Source of the DNA: Petunia secreta
Taxonomy: Eukaryota; Streptophyta; Magnoliopsida; Solanales; Solanaceae
Assembly: GCA_029990175.1 (NCBI GenBank)
Contig: JARKIP010000005.1
Coordinates: 54,301,001-54,365,000, forward strand
Direction: 5' to 3'
Length of the DNA stretch: 64,000 nucleotides
Shown here: positions 1 to 11,299 of the stretch, piece by piece
Position numbering within the stretch: the stretch's first letter is position 1
How the letters are laid out: each line of letters opens with the position of its first letter
Position numbers and translations under genes: made by a program
Notes under the pieces: model-generated
Told to the model about the DNA's origin: nothing
What the model saw: only the letters and a program-made list of their open reading frames with translations
The model's database searches: none

Positions 1-3000
1 GTCCAAGAAGCAGCAAAAGAAGTAGAAGAGAGGCGGAGGATGTAATTTTAAAAAGCAACTTTCTGAAGGATCGTGAAAAAAGAGTTAAAATAGATGGGGA
101 AGCTGTAAATAATGCAGGTGGAAATGTTGAAGAGGAAGTAGGTGAAGAGAAGGACACTGCTGAAGGAACATCTGGATTGAAACTGGAGGAAGACCAGGTA
201 ATAGTTCAATTGAAACGCGTATTGTTCGGAACGACAATGTTGATGTTCTACACGACATTTTGTACGTTCCCAACATCAACATTAAGGCTGGTAGCTCTCG
301 TTCGGAACACGATACATGTTGTTCCCAACAATAGCAACTGTCGTTCAGAACCTCAGCATACTCATGTTCCGAACATTTATTAATTTACTATCATTGTGAT
401 TCATTTTATTAATTTTATGCTAAAATTATGTGCAGTATGAAGACGTTGGTCATGCTACTTTCAAGAGTAACGTTGAGGGTCTCTTCAAGACCTTCCTGAC
501 CAACAATGAACCTTTTAATAGGAAGATTACTGTTCGTTCTTCGTTGGCTAGGGGTATGATACAGTTCAAGGAGGTACTGAAAAATTGCAGGTGAGAAGGG
601 GATTTGCCAATAGCTGTTTCGGTCCTTTCTTGCAATTACCGGAATATCCACTGTTTGGCACCAAGTTGGTGCATAACCTCCTCATGCAAAGGATTATTTG
701 CAAGAAGAAGAAAGAGGTTTGGATATCCTTCAATGGATTGCCAGCACGTTTTGGCCTATCCGAGTTTGCACTAATGACAGGGCTAAACTGTGGGCCCTAT
801 CCAAGTAAAGAGTACATGGATAAAATGAATGAAAAGGGGAAGGAATTGTGGAAGTTTGTTGTTGATTATTTCCAGGAGAAAAAGAGGAAGGAGAAGGAGA
901 AAGAGATAAAGGGAAAGGATGAGAAGAAAAAGGAGGAGAAGGAGAAGGGTAGTGGGAAGCAGAAGGGGAAGAAGAAGGAGGAGGAGTCACCCTCAGCCTC
1001 ACCTTCACCCTCACCCTCACCTTCACCCGCGAAGAGGAAGTTCAACAAGCCCAAAAAACAAAAACAGCCGAAGAAAAAGCAAGCTGTGAAGTCTGGTGAC
1101 TTGCTTGAGTTGGTATGTTCTAGAACCTGTCCCAAGAAGTGGTATTTAAATCTGTGCATGGCTTGGTTTGTTCATACTATTCTATGTGCGAGGGATTCCA
1201 AATATAGAATAGAGGAATGGGTGGTGTGCTTGTCCGCTGATCTTGCGGCATTCCAGCGTTATCCTTGGGGTAGGATGAGTTTTGAATTAACAATGAAATA
1301 TCTGATCAAGCCAATGGAACCTCGTGCAGAAGGAAGCCAGACTTACAATCTTTATGGCTTTCCATGGGCATTCATGGCCTGGGCTCATGAAGCTATTCCT
1401 GCCTTGAGACCAAAGGATTTGCCAAAAGAAAAAACAATCCCAAGGATCATAAACAGGCTTACTGAAATTTGTGAAAGAGATACGGACAGGTTGTTTGACC
1501 AACAAGATGTTCCTGTAAGTATTCCGTTTTCCATATATGTTATGTAATGTTTGGCACAACCTCGTTGTTGCTGAGATATTTCTAATTGATGTTCGGAACA
1601 TCTTAATGAAGAACCCTCAACTTCTACAGTCAACAATGTTCGGAACATCCTTTTCCGATGTTTTCGAACAACAAGACTTTGTTCCAAACAACATTAAAAG
1701 ATTCTTAAAATTTAGTTGATATTTATTTAATGTTGTTGGGTATATTAACAGGTTGTTCACCCTTTCCTCATTCCTACCGATGAAGAGCTGGACATGGATT
1801 ACTTTCTAGACCTCATGCCATTTGATGACTCAGAGGACGACACAATAGATCGTTTTTGTAAAGTGTTTGAGGATGCTTGCAGCATTGGCCTTGTTGGTGG
1901 CACTACAATTTGTATCTTCAACAACAATCCTGCAACCCCTCCAAGACAAGTGATAGAAATTAAAGCTATGGAAGCCCCAGAAACGACGATGTTTGGAAGT
2001 GATGGTGAATACAAGGAAGAGGGAATTGGTGGCCTGCAAGATGTAAATATTGACATTGGAAACAAAGGTGATGGTGATGTAGTTCGCGGTGAGTTTGAAG
2101 TTGCCGATATCACTGAAGTTGGTATAGTGAAGAGGAGCTCCAATTGCAGAGGCTGCAAATGTGGTGAATGCAGCGGATGGAGGGAAGCAATGGAGCAAAA
2201 GATTTTGGCTTACGATCAAAAGATGGTTGCTTATGATGAAAAGATCGTGGCTTATGAGAAAAGGATGGTGGCTTATGAGCAACAGATCGTGCCTTACGAG
2301 ACAAAGGATGGTGCTTCTGAGCAAATCAAAGGTGATTCTTCTGGTGGTGATGGATTCGACATCCCCAAATGTAGCAGTTGCAATTGCAAAGAGTGCGACG
2401 ATTGGCGTAAAGGCATGGTGATGGAGATGGCGGCCGTGAAGGAGACGATTGAGCAGTTGAAGCGCAAAACAATTGTAAAACCTGCAAAGGCTGTGAAATC
2501 ACCACAAACAGAAGAGGAGAAGAAGCAGGAAGAAGCCTAGGCTGAAAGTGGATATTTACAAGCCATTGAAGCGGAAAAAAGTTATGGCCTTGACCGCATT
2601 TATGAAAAAGAGGAAGAAACAAAAAGATGTTTTTCTTGGAATGCCGATGAATTACCTAGATTTCAAACAACTGATGGACAAGACCGTGTGGCTGTGGGAC
2701 ATTGTAAGTTTATTTTAGAATGATTTTCTGAACTTCACATTGTTGTAGGGAACATTCTAACTGTGTTCGGAACATCATTAGTATGCTTGGAACAACAAAA
2801 GCATTTCTAGCTTCTCATAGATTTATAGAACATCACACAGTCGTTCCGAACATGGAATGATGTTCGGAAAGACAGACATTTTCTTCACTCACTTATACTC
2901 CAATTATTTTTTGTCTCTCTTATATGTTCTGCAGTATGTTGAAGCTGTGTTGACAATGATGCGGGAGAGGCATTTGAATTACCCCTATCATTACGATCAA

Positions 3001-3603
3001 TGTGACCTCATTCTGGATATGGCATTCTTGACAATGATGAAAAAACGCTACTACCAACTGGAAAAAGATGCGCAGGATAATAAGATACCGCTGGATGAGG
3101 CGTTGAATGCGTATAAGTTTGATGAGGAGTATCTGAAGTATGCACATGGAGAGCTACCCTACCCAGGGGGTAGGTGTTGGGCTGGTGCTAAGAGGATCTT
3201 CGCCGTCTTCAACATCAACGACAATCACTACGTGTTGGTGGTGTTTGACATGGTTGAAGCGAAGGTTTGGGTGTATGATTGCAATCATGGTGTTAATGAT
3301 GATGAAAAGTTCTTGCCAATAATTGTTCCCATTCTGTACATGTTCCCGATCTATGTCAGAAATTCTAAGCTATTCAAAGAATTGGATCCGATGTGTAATA
3401 AAGGAGACATGTGGTTGTTTGAGAGAGTGCCAAGATCACTTTGTCCACAAAATCTAACAGGGCAATCCTGTGGAGTGTTCACGTTGATGTATATTGAGCA
3501 TCTCATTACAAACACCTCCATGGGCAAAATTAATGACAATGAGGCTGATCGGTGGAGGCGACGTTTTGCCGTTTATATTTACGACGGCAAAATGAAGCCT
3601 TGA
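1..3603 (+). pseudogene. DUF1985 / Ulp1-like cysteine protease gene of MULE1 (multi-exon, frameshifted, 5' partial)
   Basis: Exons that fit GT-AG rules: 1-197, 436-1514, 1752-2703 and 2935-3603; introns 198-435, 1515-1751 and 2704-2934. Exon 1 is open from the window edge and rich in Arg/Lys (KRSRRE). Exon 2 carries a DUF1985-type domain (SCFGPFLQLPEYPLFG, RFGLSEFALMTGLNCGPYP) followed by a Lys/Glu-rich stretch and an SPSPSPSPSP run. Exon 3 has two Cys-rich CxxCxECxxW units and repeated 'YDEKIVAY'-like heptads. Exon 4 is a C48 (Ulp1/SENP-type) peptidase with His in NDNHYVLV (3226-3228), Asp in WVYDCNH (3277-3279) and Gln-x-Cys in GQSCGVF (Cys 3469-3471), so the catalytic residues look intact. 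Breaks: an apparent one-base loss in the A-run near 580-590, and a frame change near 2500-2540 before the last part of exon 3. Family knowledge: Ulp1 domains cleave SUMO, and DUF1985 occurs mainly in TE proteins. The fusion may process SUMO conjugates or serve as an anti-silencing factor (inference). Confidence 0.75.
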
Positions 3604-4468
3604 TTTGGGGAATATGTAATATTTGGATAATCTTTTAACTTTTTTTTGGTAATGTAATTAGGTATGGATGACTTTTATTTTATTAGCCAAGTAACAAGTA
3701 ACAGTAACAGCTTTTGATGTGCTTAAATATTAAATATTGACGATTATTACATCAGTTCCAGAACGACATCAATCTGTTCCTGAAATGCAAAGTGATGTTC
3801 CAAACATCTGCAATATTTAATTAAGTTTACCCTGGAATCTGAATGTGAACTCGATGCTCCACTTATAGGTGCTCCCCTTGTGAATGTGAAGAAAGGGGCA
3901 ATCGACGAGTCTGTTGGGAAGGGCTTTATCGAAAGTGACTTTTGATGAAACTCGTAACCATTATGTACTACTCAAACGAGCGCAACAGATAATATTGTAA
4001 CTGCTGTACCTTTTAGATTTTAACATGATGTTCAGAACATTATTAAATATCGTTCGGTATACTGTGCTTATTTTAATTATAGATAGATTAGTTTTTTAAG
4101 AAAAAGAACAGAGCATATCAAGTGCTCATCAATTATATGGAACAAGATATATATGTTTTGCGCGGAATAACGATGTTCCAAACGAGATACTCTAATTGTA
4201 TAAAGGTTAATAATGTTCCAGAACGACACAAAACCTTTCTGAACGGCGTCATGGAGTTCTGAACTAGATAAAAGTAATTTCCATTGATAATCATTGTAGA
4301 GCTTTACAAAAAAGAATGCTAGTTATATTAGCATTCAAATGGAGAAACTGCACATCACTGTCAGTGCTTTACAAAAGGAATGCTACTTATACTAGCATTC
4401 TACCAAAAGATACTAGATTATAAAGATTCAAAAAGAAAATATAATAACATTAATAGGAACATCCAAAT

Positions 4469-4804
4469 CTAGCGTGAAGGAGAGGAGTAGAAGTCAGGGT
4501 AATGGATCCCCTTATCAGCAAGCAGACCTTTGAGCATTCTTGTGATCCTACGCCTTTCCTTCGCCATCTTTCTGACGTCCTTTTTGTAGTCATGTAGGAA
4601 GCCCTCAAACTGGAACTTCCAACCCCACACTTCTGCCCTTAGTTGTTCCAATATGTCAATAGCCCTTTCAGTTTGTGATTCGTCTGCAAATGATAATGCC
4701 CTAGAGGTGGAGGCTATATTAGCCGTGGAGGCACCTCTAGCCGTGGAGGCTCCTCTGGCCGTGGAGGCTCCTCTTGCTCCTCTTGTTCGTGGTTGACGTG
4801 CCAT
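4469..4804 (-). CDS. Small basic MULE1 accessory protein (111 aa) with GASTAR repeats
   Basis: An intact ORF starting at ATG 4804 and ending at TGA/TAA-bounded 4469. The N-terminus reads MARQPRTRGARGASTAR and contains three near-identical 'RGASTA' repeats (residues about 11-28). The C-terminal two thirds is predicted helical with a basic cluster, KKDVRKMAKERRRITRMLKGLL, which looks able to bind nucleic acid or self-associate. I do not recognise a named family. A related ORF lies in MULE2 at 55854: it also starts MAR-x-P and shares an RR-x-x-(T/A)RML-x-x-L core near its C-terminus, and it likewise follows the transposase on the same strand. This makes a conserved MULE accessory protein more likely than a chance ORF. 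It could bind the element's DNA or partner with the transposase (inference). The non-coding stretches on both sides (3604-4468 and 4805-5471) hold motif copies and no ORF that I can support. Confidence 0.55.
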   Translation of the reverse strand: MARQPRTRGARGASTARGASTARGASTANIASTSRALSFADESQTERAIDILEQLRAEVWGWKFQFEGFLHDYKKDVRKMAKERRRITRMLKGLLADKGIHYPDFYSSPSR

Positions 4805-5471
4805 TTTTTAAGATGAATAGTTTGTGATTCCTTGAATTGTAAGTTGATGAATATGGATTGAAATGCTTTGAGCCGTTGGGTATTTATAGAAGTTGAGAGA
4901 GGCAACCGAAACGTTTGTAGCCGTTTCGTGTATTGGTATTTGAGCGGGTTGTATTGCAACCGTTTTTGTATTTCAAATTTTGAACGGGTTCCGAACGTCA
5001 GCCTATATTAGTGTAATTGGTGTAACGTATCCACGAAATGATGTTCCGAACCTCATTTCGACCTACCTGCAGACCTAGTCTAGTTTACGAAATGATGTTC
5101 ACCTAGTCTAGTCTACGAAATGATGTTCCGAACATCATTTCGGCCTACCTGCAAACCAAGTCTAGTCTACTACTCTAGATGATAGGTGTATTGGTATTTG
5201 GAAATTGTATTGTAGCCTTTTTTGAATTTCAAATATTGAATCTCTTGTTCGGAACGGCAGTGTACATAAGTATAACTCGCGTAACATATCTTTTACACGA
5301 TGTTCCGAACATGATTTCGATCTAGCCCAATGTCGTGATAGATTATTACATTGGGCGCGTGAACAACATTTATTTACCAACGGTAATAAAAATACACCAC
5401 CCAACACATTATATATGCGTTCATTATTTGTAAAACAAGTTTACACAATTACATCAAACATCCAGATTAAA

Positions 5472-5926
5472 ATGTCTAGTAGATCCGTTAATAGCGGCAG
5501 TGTTGTACCATTTTGTCGATGTGGAGATTATGCGAAGTTAACAACATCGTGGACGCAGCTAAACCCAGGAAGGAGGTTTTACGGATGCAAATATGGTCAG
5601 GTTAGGTGGTGGGTTTATTTTCTTTCTTGAATTTATTTGTTTGTTGTATTTATTTATTTATTTTTTTTATGTAGGCAAATGGCTGCAACTACTTTAGATG
5701 GCATGATGAAGAGATGTCAGATCAAGCAAAGAGAGTAATATGGGGTCTACTTAAGAAGTTGAAAGCTATTGAAGAAGAGAGGAAAGCGGCACGTTTATGG
5801 CGGAAAAAATTGGGTTTTGGGGTACTAATAGTCGTGGTGCTAATCGTTCTCATATTCTGTACTTGGATCAAGTGTTGGTTCATAGTTTATTTTCTATATT
5901 TCCAATTGTTATGTTTTGTGCAGTAA
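5472..5926 (+). CDS. GRF-type zinc finger protein with coiled region and C-terminal membrane segment (spliced)
   Basis: Start ATG 5472 (MSSRSVNSGS). Exon 1 is 5472-5600, a short intron runs 5601-5674 (GT...TATGTAG), and exon 2 is 5675-5926. The join is in phase 0 and gives about 126 residues. The spliced product restores a zf-GRF domain: FCRCGDY with two Cys, NPGRRFYGCKYG with the third, and ANGCNYFRWHDEE with the fourth. An Arg/Lys-rich helix follows (KKLKAIEEERKAARLWRKK), then a hydrophobic stretch of about 20 residues (LIVVVLIVLIFCTWI) near the C-terminus. Known: small plant GRF zinc finger proteins of this layout (At4g04775-like) are common and often TE-borne; GRF domains in other proteins bind single-stranded nucleic acid. 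The membrane tail suggests an endomembrane or nuclear-envelope location (inference). No stop or frameshift is seen, so this is one of the few intact genes in the window. Confidence 0.7.
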
Positions 5927-6159
5927 TGATCAAGAAATTTCATTTGAAATTGTTATTTTGTCCTATAATTTACTAATGTACCCTATGTCGTTCCGCACGA
6001 CACACTTCATGTTTCAATCATATCGCGATCTGATCTGAACAATTCCGTTAACAGAACGATGAAGATAGCAATATCGAAATATGCCGCTCCGAACGTGTTG
6101 TTCACGTGACAAACATATTTAGCATGTTCAAAACCACAAAGATGGATGTGCAGTCATTT

Positions 6160-6960
6160 GTCACTCTAACAAGTATGCTTGGTAATTTAGGGTGATACTG
6201 ATCATCTCACTTTAATTACCTAGTCATAATGATCATCATTTGCCACTCTAACAACTCTAAGTGGCTGTTTGTCACTCTAACCACTCTAGATGTGAAGAGT
6301 GTGATGAAGATAGCAACAATAGAAGAGCGCGCTCGGAACATCGCATGAACGCGACAAACTTCCCGTTGATGTTCGAAACATCGGTATATGTATGGATCAT
6401 CATTTCTCCCTATAACAAGTATAGTTTGTTATTTATAGTGATAGTGATCGTCATCGTCATTTGTCACCCTATCAAGTATAGTGGGTCATTTCTAGTTAAA
6501 ATGACCATCATTTGACACTCTTACAGGTATGTTGGGTCATTTCTAGATTATAAGGATCATCATTTGTCTGTCGAACAACTCTAGTTGGCCATTTCTACAC
6601 ATAATGGTCATCATAATGCACCCTTACAGGTATCTTGGATCATTTTTAGGTATAATGATCATCCTTTATCACTCTAACAAGTATAGTTGGTCATTTATTA
6701 TATGTATGGATCATCATTTCTCCCTATACCAAGTATATTTGGTCATTTATAGTGATAGTGATCATCATTTTTCACTCTTACAAGTATAGTTGGTCATTTA
6801 TTATCATATTGATAATCATTTTCCACTCTTACAAGTATTGTTGGGTCCTGCCTAGTCATAATGATCATCATTTCCCACTCTAACGACTCTACTTGTCCAT
6901 TTCTACTCATAAGGATAACCATTTGTCCCACAAACTACTCTAAGTGGTCTTTGTGATGAA
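6160..6960. repeat. Degenerate minisatellite, about 50-57 bp unit
   Basis: Repeated units carry the core GATCATCATTTGTCACTCT, then AACAAGTATAGTTGGTCATTT and AGTGATA. Cores recur near 6230, 6390, 6450, 6507, 6563, 6607, 6656, 6708, 6760, 6813, 6863 and 6913, so roughly 12-13 units spaced 45-60 bp. Unlike the rest of MULE1's non-coding DNA, the array itself is poor in GTTC[C/G]GAAC. No coding function is supported; small ORFs reading through it are repeat artefacts. Confidence 0.75.
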
Positions 6961-7166
6961 AGTGGATGAATTTATCACTCTTACAGGTATATTGGGTCCT
7001 TTGTAGGTATATAATGATCATAGTTTGTCACTCTAACCACTCTAGATGTGAAGAGTGTGATGAATATAGCAACAATAGAAGTTCGCGCTCGGAACATCGC
7101 ATGAATGCGACAAACTTCCCGTTGATGTTCGAAACATCGGTATATGTATGGATCATCATTTCTCCC
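6271..7166 (+). repeat. Pair of about 140-bp direct repeats bracketing the minisatellite
   Basis: Segments 6271-6410 and 7027-7166 match at a constant 756-bp offset with only a few substitutions (for example GAAGATAGC versus GAATATAGC). Each contains a diverged motif copy (GCTCGGAACATC) and ATGTTCGAAACATC. The arrangement suggests that the array grew by unequal exchange or replication slippage between the two copies. From 7167 to 7586 there is spacer with three exact GTTCCGAAC copies and no gene. Confidence 0.8.
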
Positions 7167-7586
7167 GAAGATAACAACATTAACAATTGTGCGATCCGAA
7201 CGGCTGTTTAATGTGACGAACATAATAGTGGAGTTCCGAACATTTGTTTTCATTCTGGATATTTGGACGTGGATAATGTTAATGATCATCAGTTATATCT
7301 GGAACATAACCGTTGCGTTCCGAACATTTGTTTTCATGATAGAACACAGGTTTTGTGTTCCGAACGTGTTGTATGATTTTATTAAGTTTTCCAGAAATGA
7401 AGTAGGCCAAGTTGTCGTTTGGAACATCGTTTATAATATCCTAAAGGACAGTTGATGTGTTGCGAACTATAAGCAAACAGGATGGTTTGGAGACAGTTTA
7501 ACAGTACTAATTAAAGACCTTCATAATAATATTAATTGAACAGAGATACAAAAGCATATTCATAAACAGTAGAACTACTTAAACAT

Positions 7587-7856
7587 CTAATATATAATAG
7601 CGTCTTCGTTATTGTTTGGATCTCCACCGAATTGATTTTTCAAAATCCTCTCAATCCGATCTATCTGCAATTGCATTTGCTCAAGTTTTGTCTCGAGTGT
7701 TTGAATGGACCTCTCACAATTATCTGCTACCTCTTTGATGTCAACAACTTCATAATGCACGTCTAGCAGTCTTGTGGGAAGCGACTTGTTTGGAGGCTCT
7801 CGGACTCGGTGGTACTTATTCCATGGATCGTTTAATGCGTTATTGGCCATCTGCAT
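7587..7856 (-). CDS. Small coiled-coil MULE1 accessory protein (89 aa)
   Basis: Intact minus-strand ORF starting MQMANNALNDPWNKYH. Residues about 45-75 form a strong heptad pattern (ERSIQTLETKLEQMQLQIDRIERIL), and the tail is short and acidic (DPNNNEDAIIY). There is no signal peptide or membrane segment. I do not recognise a family. It lies between the GRF gene and the transposase, on the transposase strand, inside DNA carrying the element's motif, so it could be a dimerising partner of an element protein (inference). The 796-bp stretch from 7857 to 8652 holds motif copies at 8250, 8299 and 8392 and no supported gene. Confidence 0.45.
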   Translation of the reverse strand: MQMANNALNDPWNKYHRVREPPNKSLPTRLLDVHYEVVDIKEVADNCERSIQTLETKLEQMQLQIDRIERILKNQFGGDPNNNEDAIIY

Positions 7857-8652
7857 GAAAAGTTGTTTAAAATTTAGAAAAGAATCAAAGTGGATAGTTA
7901 TGTTTAAGGAAATATAAACATATTAGATGGAGAAATCGTTTTAGAAAAAAGGCAGAAAATATGGAAAACTTGAGTACCTCAACTTGTTCTTCCTTGATAT
8001 AGAAACTAGTGAAAACTGAACGTAATACTTGGTTAATGCGAAATTAATTGTGAATTGAGTGTTCATCAAAGTGGAGGTATTTATAGATGTTTTGAAGCAA
8101 ATGAAGGGACGCATATTTACAAGTGTCAATGTGTTTTTTGACGTGACTGTTGCAGCAACCAACTTGTATTTTAGCCGTTTAGTGTATTGGTATTTGCGTT
8201 CCCAACTGTTCATTGTAGCCGTTTGTGTGTTTTAAATTTTGAATAGCTTGTTCGGAACGTCACGTATAAAAGTATAATATAATATCATCGACACGAGGTT
8301 CCGAACATTTCCTATAAGGTAGCACTTGGTAAACGCTACGACTGTGAATTGTGAAATAAAGACCTCACAAGCTTTCACATGCCTTGACATCGTTCGGAAC
8401 ATCACATGTAATATCCTAAACAAAATGGATGTGTTGCGAACAATATGCAATTATGTGCACAACATAATCACAAAAGATGCAGTAAAGCAAATCTGTGCAA
8501 ACCATAAGTTAAGAAACAAGTTTGGCCAAATATGTACACAATATAAATTATACAAGTAGGACGAAAAGTCCATTATGCAATTCAATAAATATCCAAATAA
8601 TCCAAATAATCGAAATTATAACGAGGACGATATAAATATCCAATTCACAAAC

Positions 8653-11299
8653 TCAATTCGTAGGCTGACTTGTAGCCTCATTTCCACTACGAACAACGGG
8701 GCATGTAGTTTTCTTGTGCCCATATCTCTTGCAGTTGCCACATTTATTTCTCCTCTTTGGAAGACGCTCCCTAATAGATCGAATCCGGTTAACCCTTCTC
8801 CTTCCACGGTTGTTCGGCTTTGGGGGCGGAGGCACTGGATAAAGTATCTCTTCAGCAGGGACGACCCATGATTCTTCAGGAGGTACTGCATTGACAGGCT
8901 CTGCATAGGCAAGGATGTATGCTTGTGTTGTGTAATATCCAGAAGTGTATTCATACACTCTACTTCCATATTCATCCCCATGCAACCCCCTAATTGCTGC
9001 CATAGCATGTACACAAGGTAACTGATCAAGATCGAACTCCCTACATGTACATGTCCTCTCATATAGATCAACTTCTGCCTCATGCCCTGGACTAATGATT
9101 TCAAAACCATAAGTTCCCTTCCTGTTGACAACTAGCTTGTCTCCCACTTCTTTATTCTTCCTTATTTTTATTTCAACGTCTGGGACGCATAAATTTGGGT
9201 GGTTGATTAACTTCATGGCCCTAGTGTGGAATTTTTCCGCAAAGTTCCTACCTATATCCTTCAAGAGGGCAGCAATGGGGTATTCTCTTTGCTCTTTCAA
9301 CATGGAATTAATGGACTCAGCTATGTTTGATGTCATAACTTCAAACCTATTAAAAAGAATAAAAATTATAATAGTTCCTAGCGTAAAGCACAAGTGCAGA
9401 TATAGGAATAAGAAGTGCGGAACATTAGTGATGTTCCTAACATGACTCACACGTTCAGAACTCCGATAATGAGTTCGGAACATCATCGGAAAATAAATAT
9501 TCCTATAATGTTCTGAACATATATGTTATGTTCGGAGAGCGCAATGTGACGTTTGGAACATATTGAAAGCAGACAGTAATATTACCTGTTTCCTGGGAAA
9601 TATAATCTGCTCCATCTATGATAGCCAACAACATTTTCAAGATAATCCGCTACCCTCCAATCAATAGCCCTGATCTCATTCATAGCATCATTGAATTCCT
9701 CTACCCTGTATGCCTTTGCTGCAGTGTAGTATTTATGAAGACTGAATCCAAACTGAAACTTTGTTCGGATGCTTTCACCAAGGTGCCACATGCAAACTCC
9801 ATAGTGTGCAGAAGGAAACACTTGGGCGACCATTTTCGAGATGCTCGGATGTCTATCCGAAACTATGCACAACTCTTCACTATCTGAAACTATGCAGCGT
9901 AATTGTTCGAAAAAATACTCATATGAGGCGTCGCACTCTTTGTCTACAACACAAAAAGCAACAGGGAATACGTGACTCATTGCATCCTGAGCAACAGCAG
10001 ACAGCAAGACCCCTCCATACTCGCCAGACAAATGTGTACCGTCAACGGCTAGGACTTTTCTCACGTAAGTAAATCCCCTGATCCACGCTCCATAAGAGAG
10101 AAAAAAATACAAGAACTTCCCTGTGCTAGAAAGCCTCAAATCTGTCTTGGTTCCTGGATTCTTGCTCCTAACCATATAAGCATAAGCATCAAGAATTTAA
10201 ATACCTTTCGCATGTGTTCCCCGTGTCAAAGATTTTGCAAATTGACAGCCCCTAAGACACTTCCAGTAGCTAACCTTACAACCAAAATCGTTGTTAAGGG
10301 ACTCCCTGAAAGCTTTTGTGGTTGGACCTTTTCCCATTAAATATTTACCTTTCATGAACTCACCAATTATCCGGGCAGAGGCGTGTGAATTATGACTGGA
10401 ATGATGTTGGACACCGCATGTGTGCATGTTATTGTAAACGCTAATGTAGAACCTATCATTACTTTTATACCTCATTGCCCTTAACCACCATTTGCATTTC
10501 ACATCTAAACATCTAGCATTAAAAATCTTTGCAGTATTCTTCAATGGTTTGTAATTAAAAAGATGTTTAAATGCTGCAATCTTCAATTTGGTGACCAGTT
10601 CTTTCTTATTGGGGAAAGTCATACCTTTTTCAAAACCTGTGCCATCAACGAAGTGAAATATCGGCTCGCTGCTTTGTGTTGGAAACACAGGGGTATAAAT
10701 GGCAGGATTTTCCTCTACATATTTGTCTTCTACTTCTTCTTCTTTTTCTTCATCTACATCTACGCCTGCTCTGTCTTCTTCTACCCCTCCTCCTCTGTCT
10801 TCTTCTGCTACTTCTTCATGTAAGTCATCCAATCGCTGACTAAAATCATGCCCTCCACTATTTGGCATTTCTTGGTCATTAGAACCAACACATTCCTCCG
10901 TCGTTGAAACCACAATTACCCTTAGTGTGGGCCTAGCACCATTACGATCAACGTCAGCTATATAAAGGCGTACATCATCATCGTTTCTTATTGTAACGGG
11001 AGGAGTCTTTTGATTTGCGGAAACACTCAGCATGTAAGTAATGCAAATATCCCTCGGATTGTCTCTTATCCCCCAACTTCCGATGATTTTGTTAAGTAGA
11101 ACATCATACGTAACATCTCTAGGCACAAGAATGGGTCTTGACTCTTTAACCTTCGGAACCCAAGCATAACATTTAGAACGCTCCACCCATTAACCTTGAT
11201 AATTAACTCCCAATATAACCTCACCCATCGATGGTCACCTGCAATAAATTGGAATGACCAACTATTAGTATTACTAATATTTATACAGTATGTTTCCAA
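8653..11299 (-). pseudogene. MULE1 mudrA-type transposase (one nonsense codon, probable 5' frameshift)
   Basis: Exon A runs from about 11299 to 9586, intron 9585-9347 (GT...ATAG), exon B 9346-8653; the splice restores PGNRFEVMTSN. Domain order: N-terminal region (DVRLYIADVDRNGARPTLRV), acidic linker, MuDR DNA-binding-like domain (FNARCLDVKCKWWLRAMRYK, HTCGVQHHSSHNSHASARII), then a DDE transposase. Asp sits in VDGTHLSGEYGG, a second Asp in CIVSDRHPS, a conserved CMWH follows, and the Glu probably lies in VEEFNDAMNEI. A SWIM zinc finger (CTCREFDLDQLPCVHA) and a CCHC knuckle (CGNCKRYGHKKTTC) come next. Breaks: TAA at 10197-10199 lies in frame between the DNA-binding and DDE parts, and both sides continue in the same frame. 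Near 11180-11190 the upstream part (ELIIKVNG) is in another frame and no in-frame ATG is visible. It would cut and paste MULE1-type elements if repaired by nature or supplied in trans. Confidence 0.85.

Noticed and set aside
730..1159. Long minus-strand ORFs opposite the Lys/Glu-rich part of the DUF1985 exon
   Set aside because: They are low-complexity shadows (Ser/Phe-rich) of the purine-rich coding strand; the plus strand has the recognisable domain.
6160..6960. CRISPR-like spaced repeat
   Set aside because: Units are degenerate, the 'spacers' are also repeated, and this is plant DNA; it is a minisatellite.
10175..10200. An intron between the two transposase ORFs at 10197
   Set aside because: Both ORFs are in the same frame and the sequence aligns with MULE2 straight through the stop codon; no GT-AG pair is needed.
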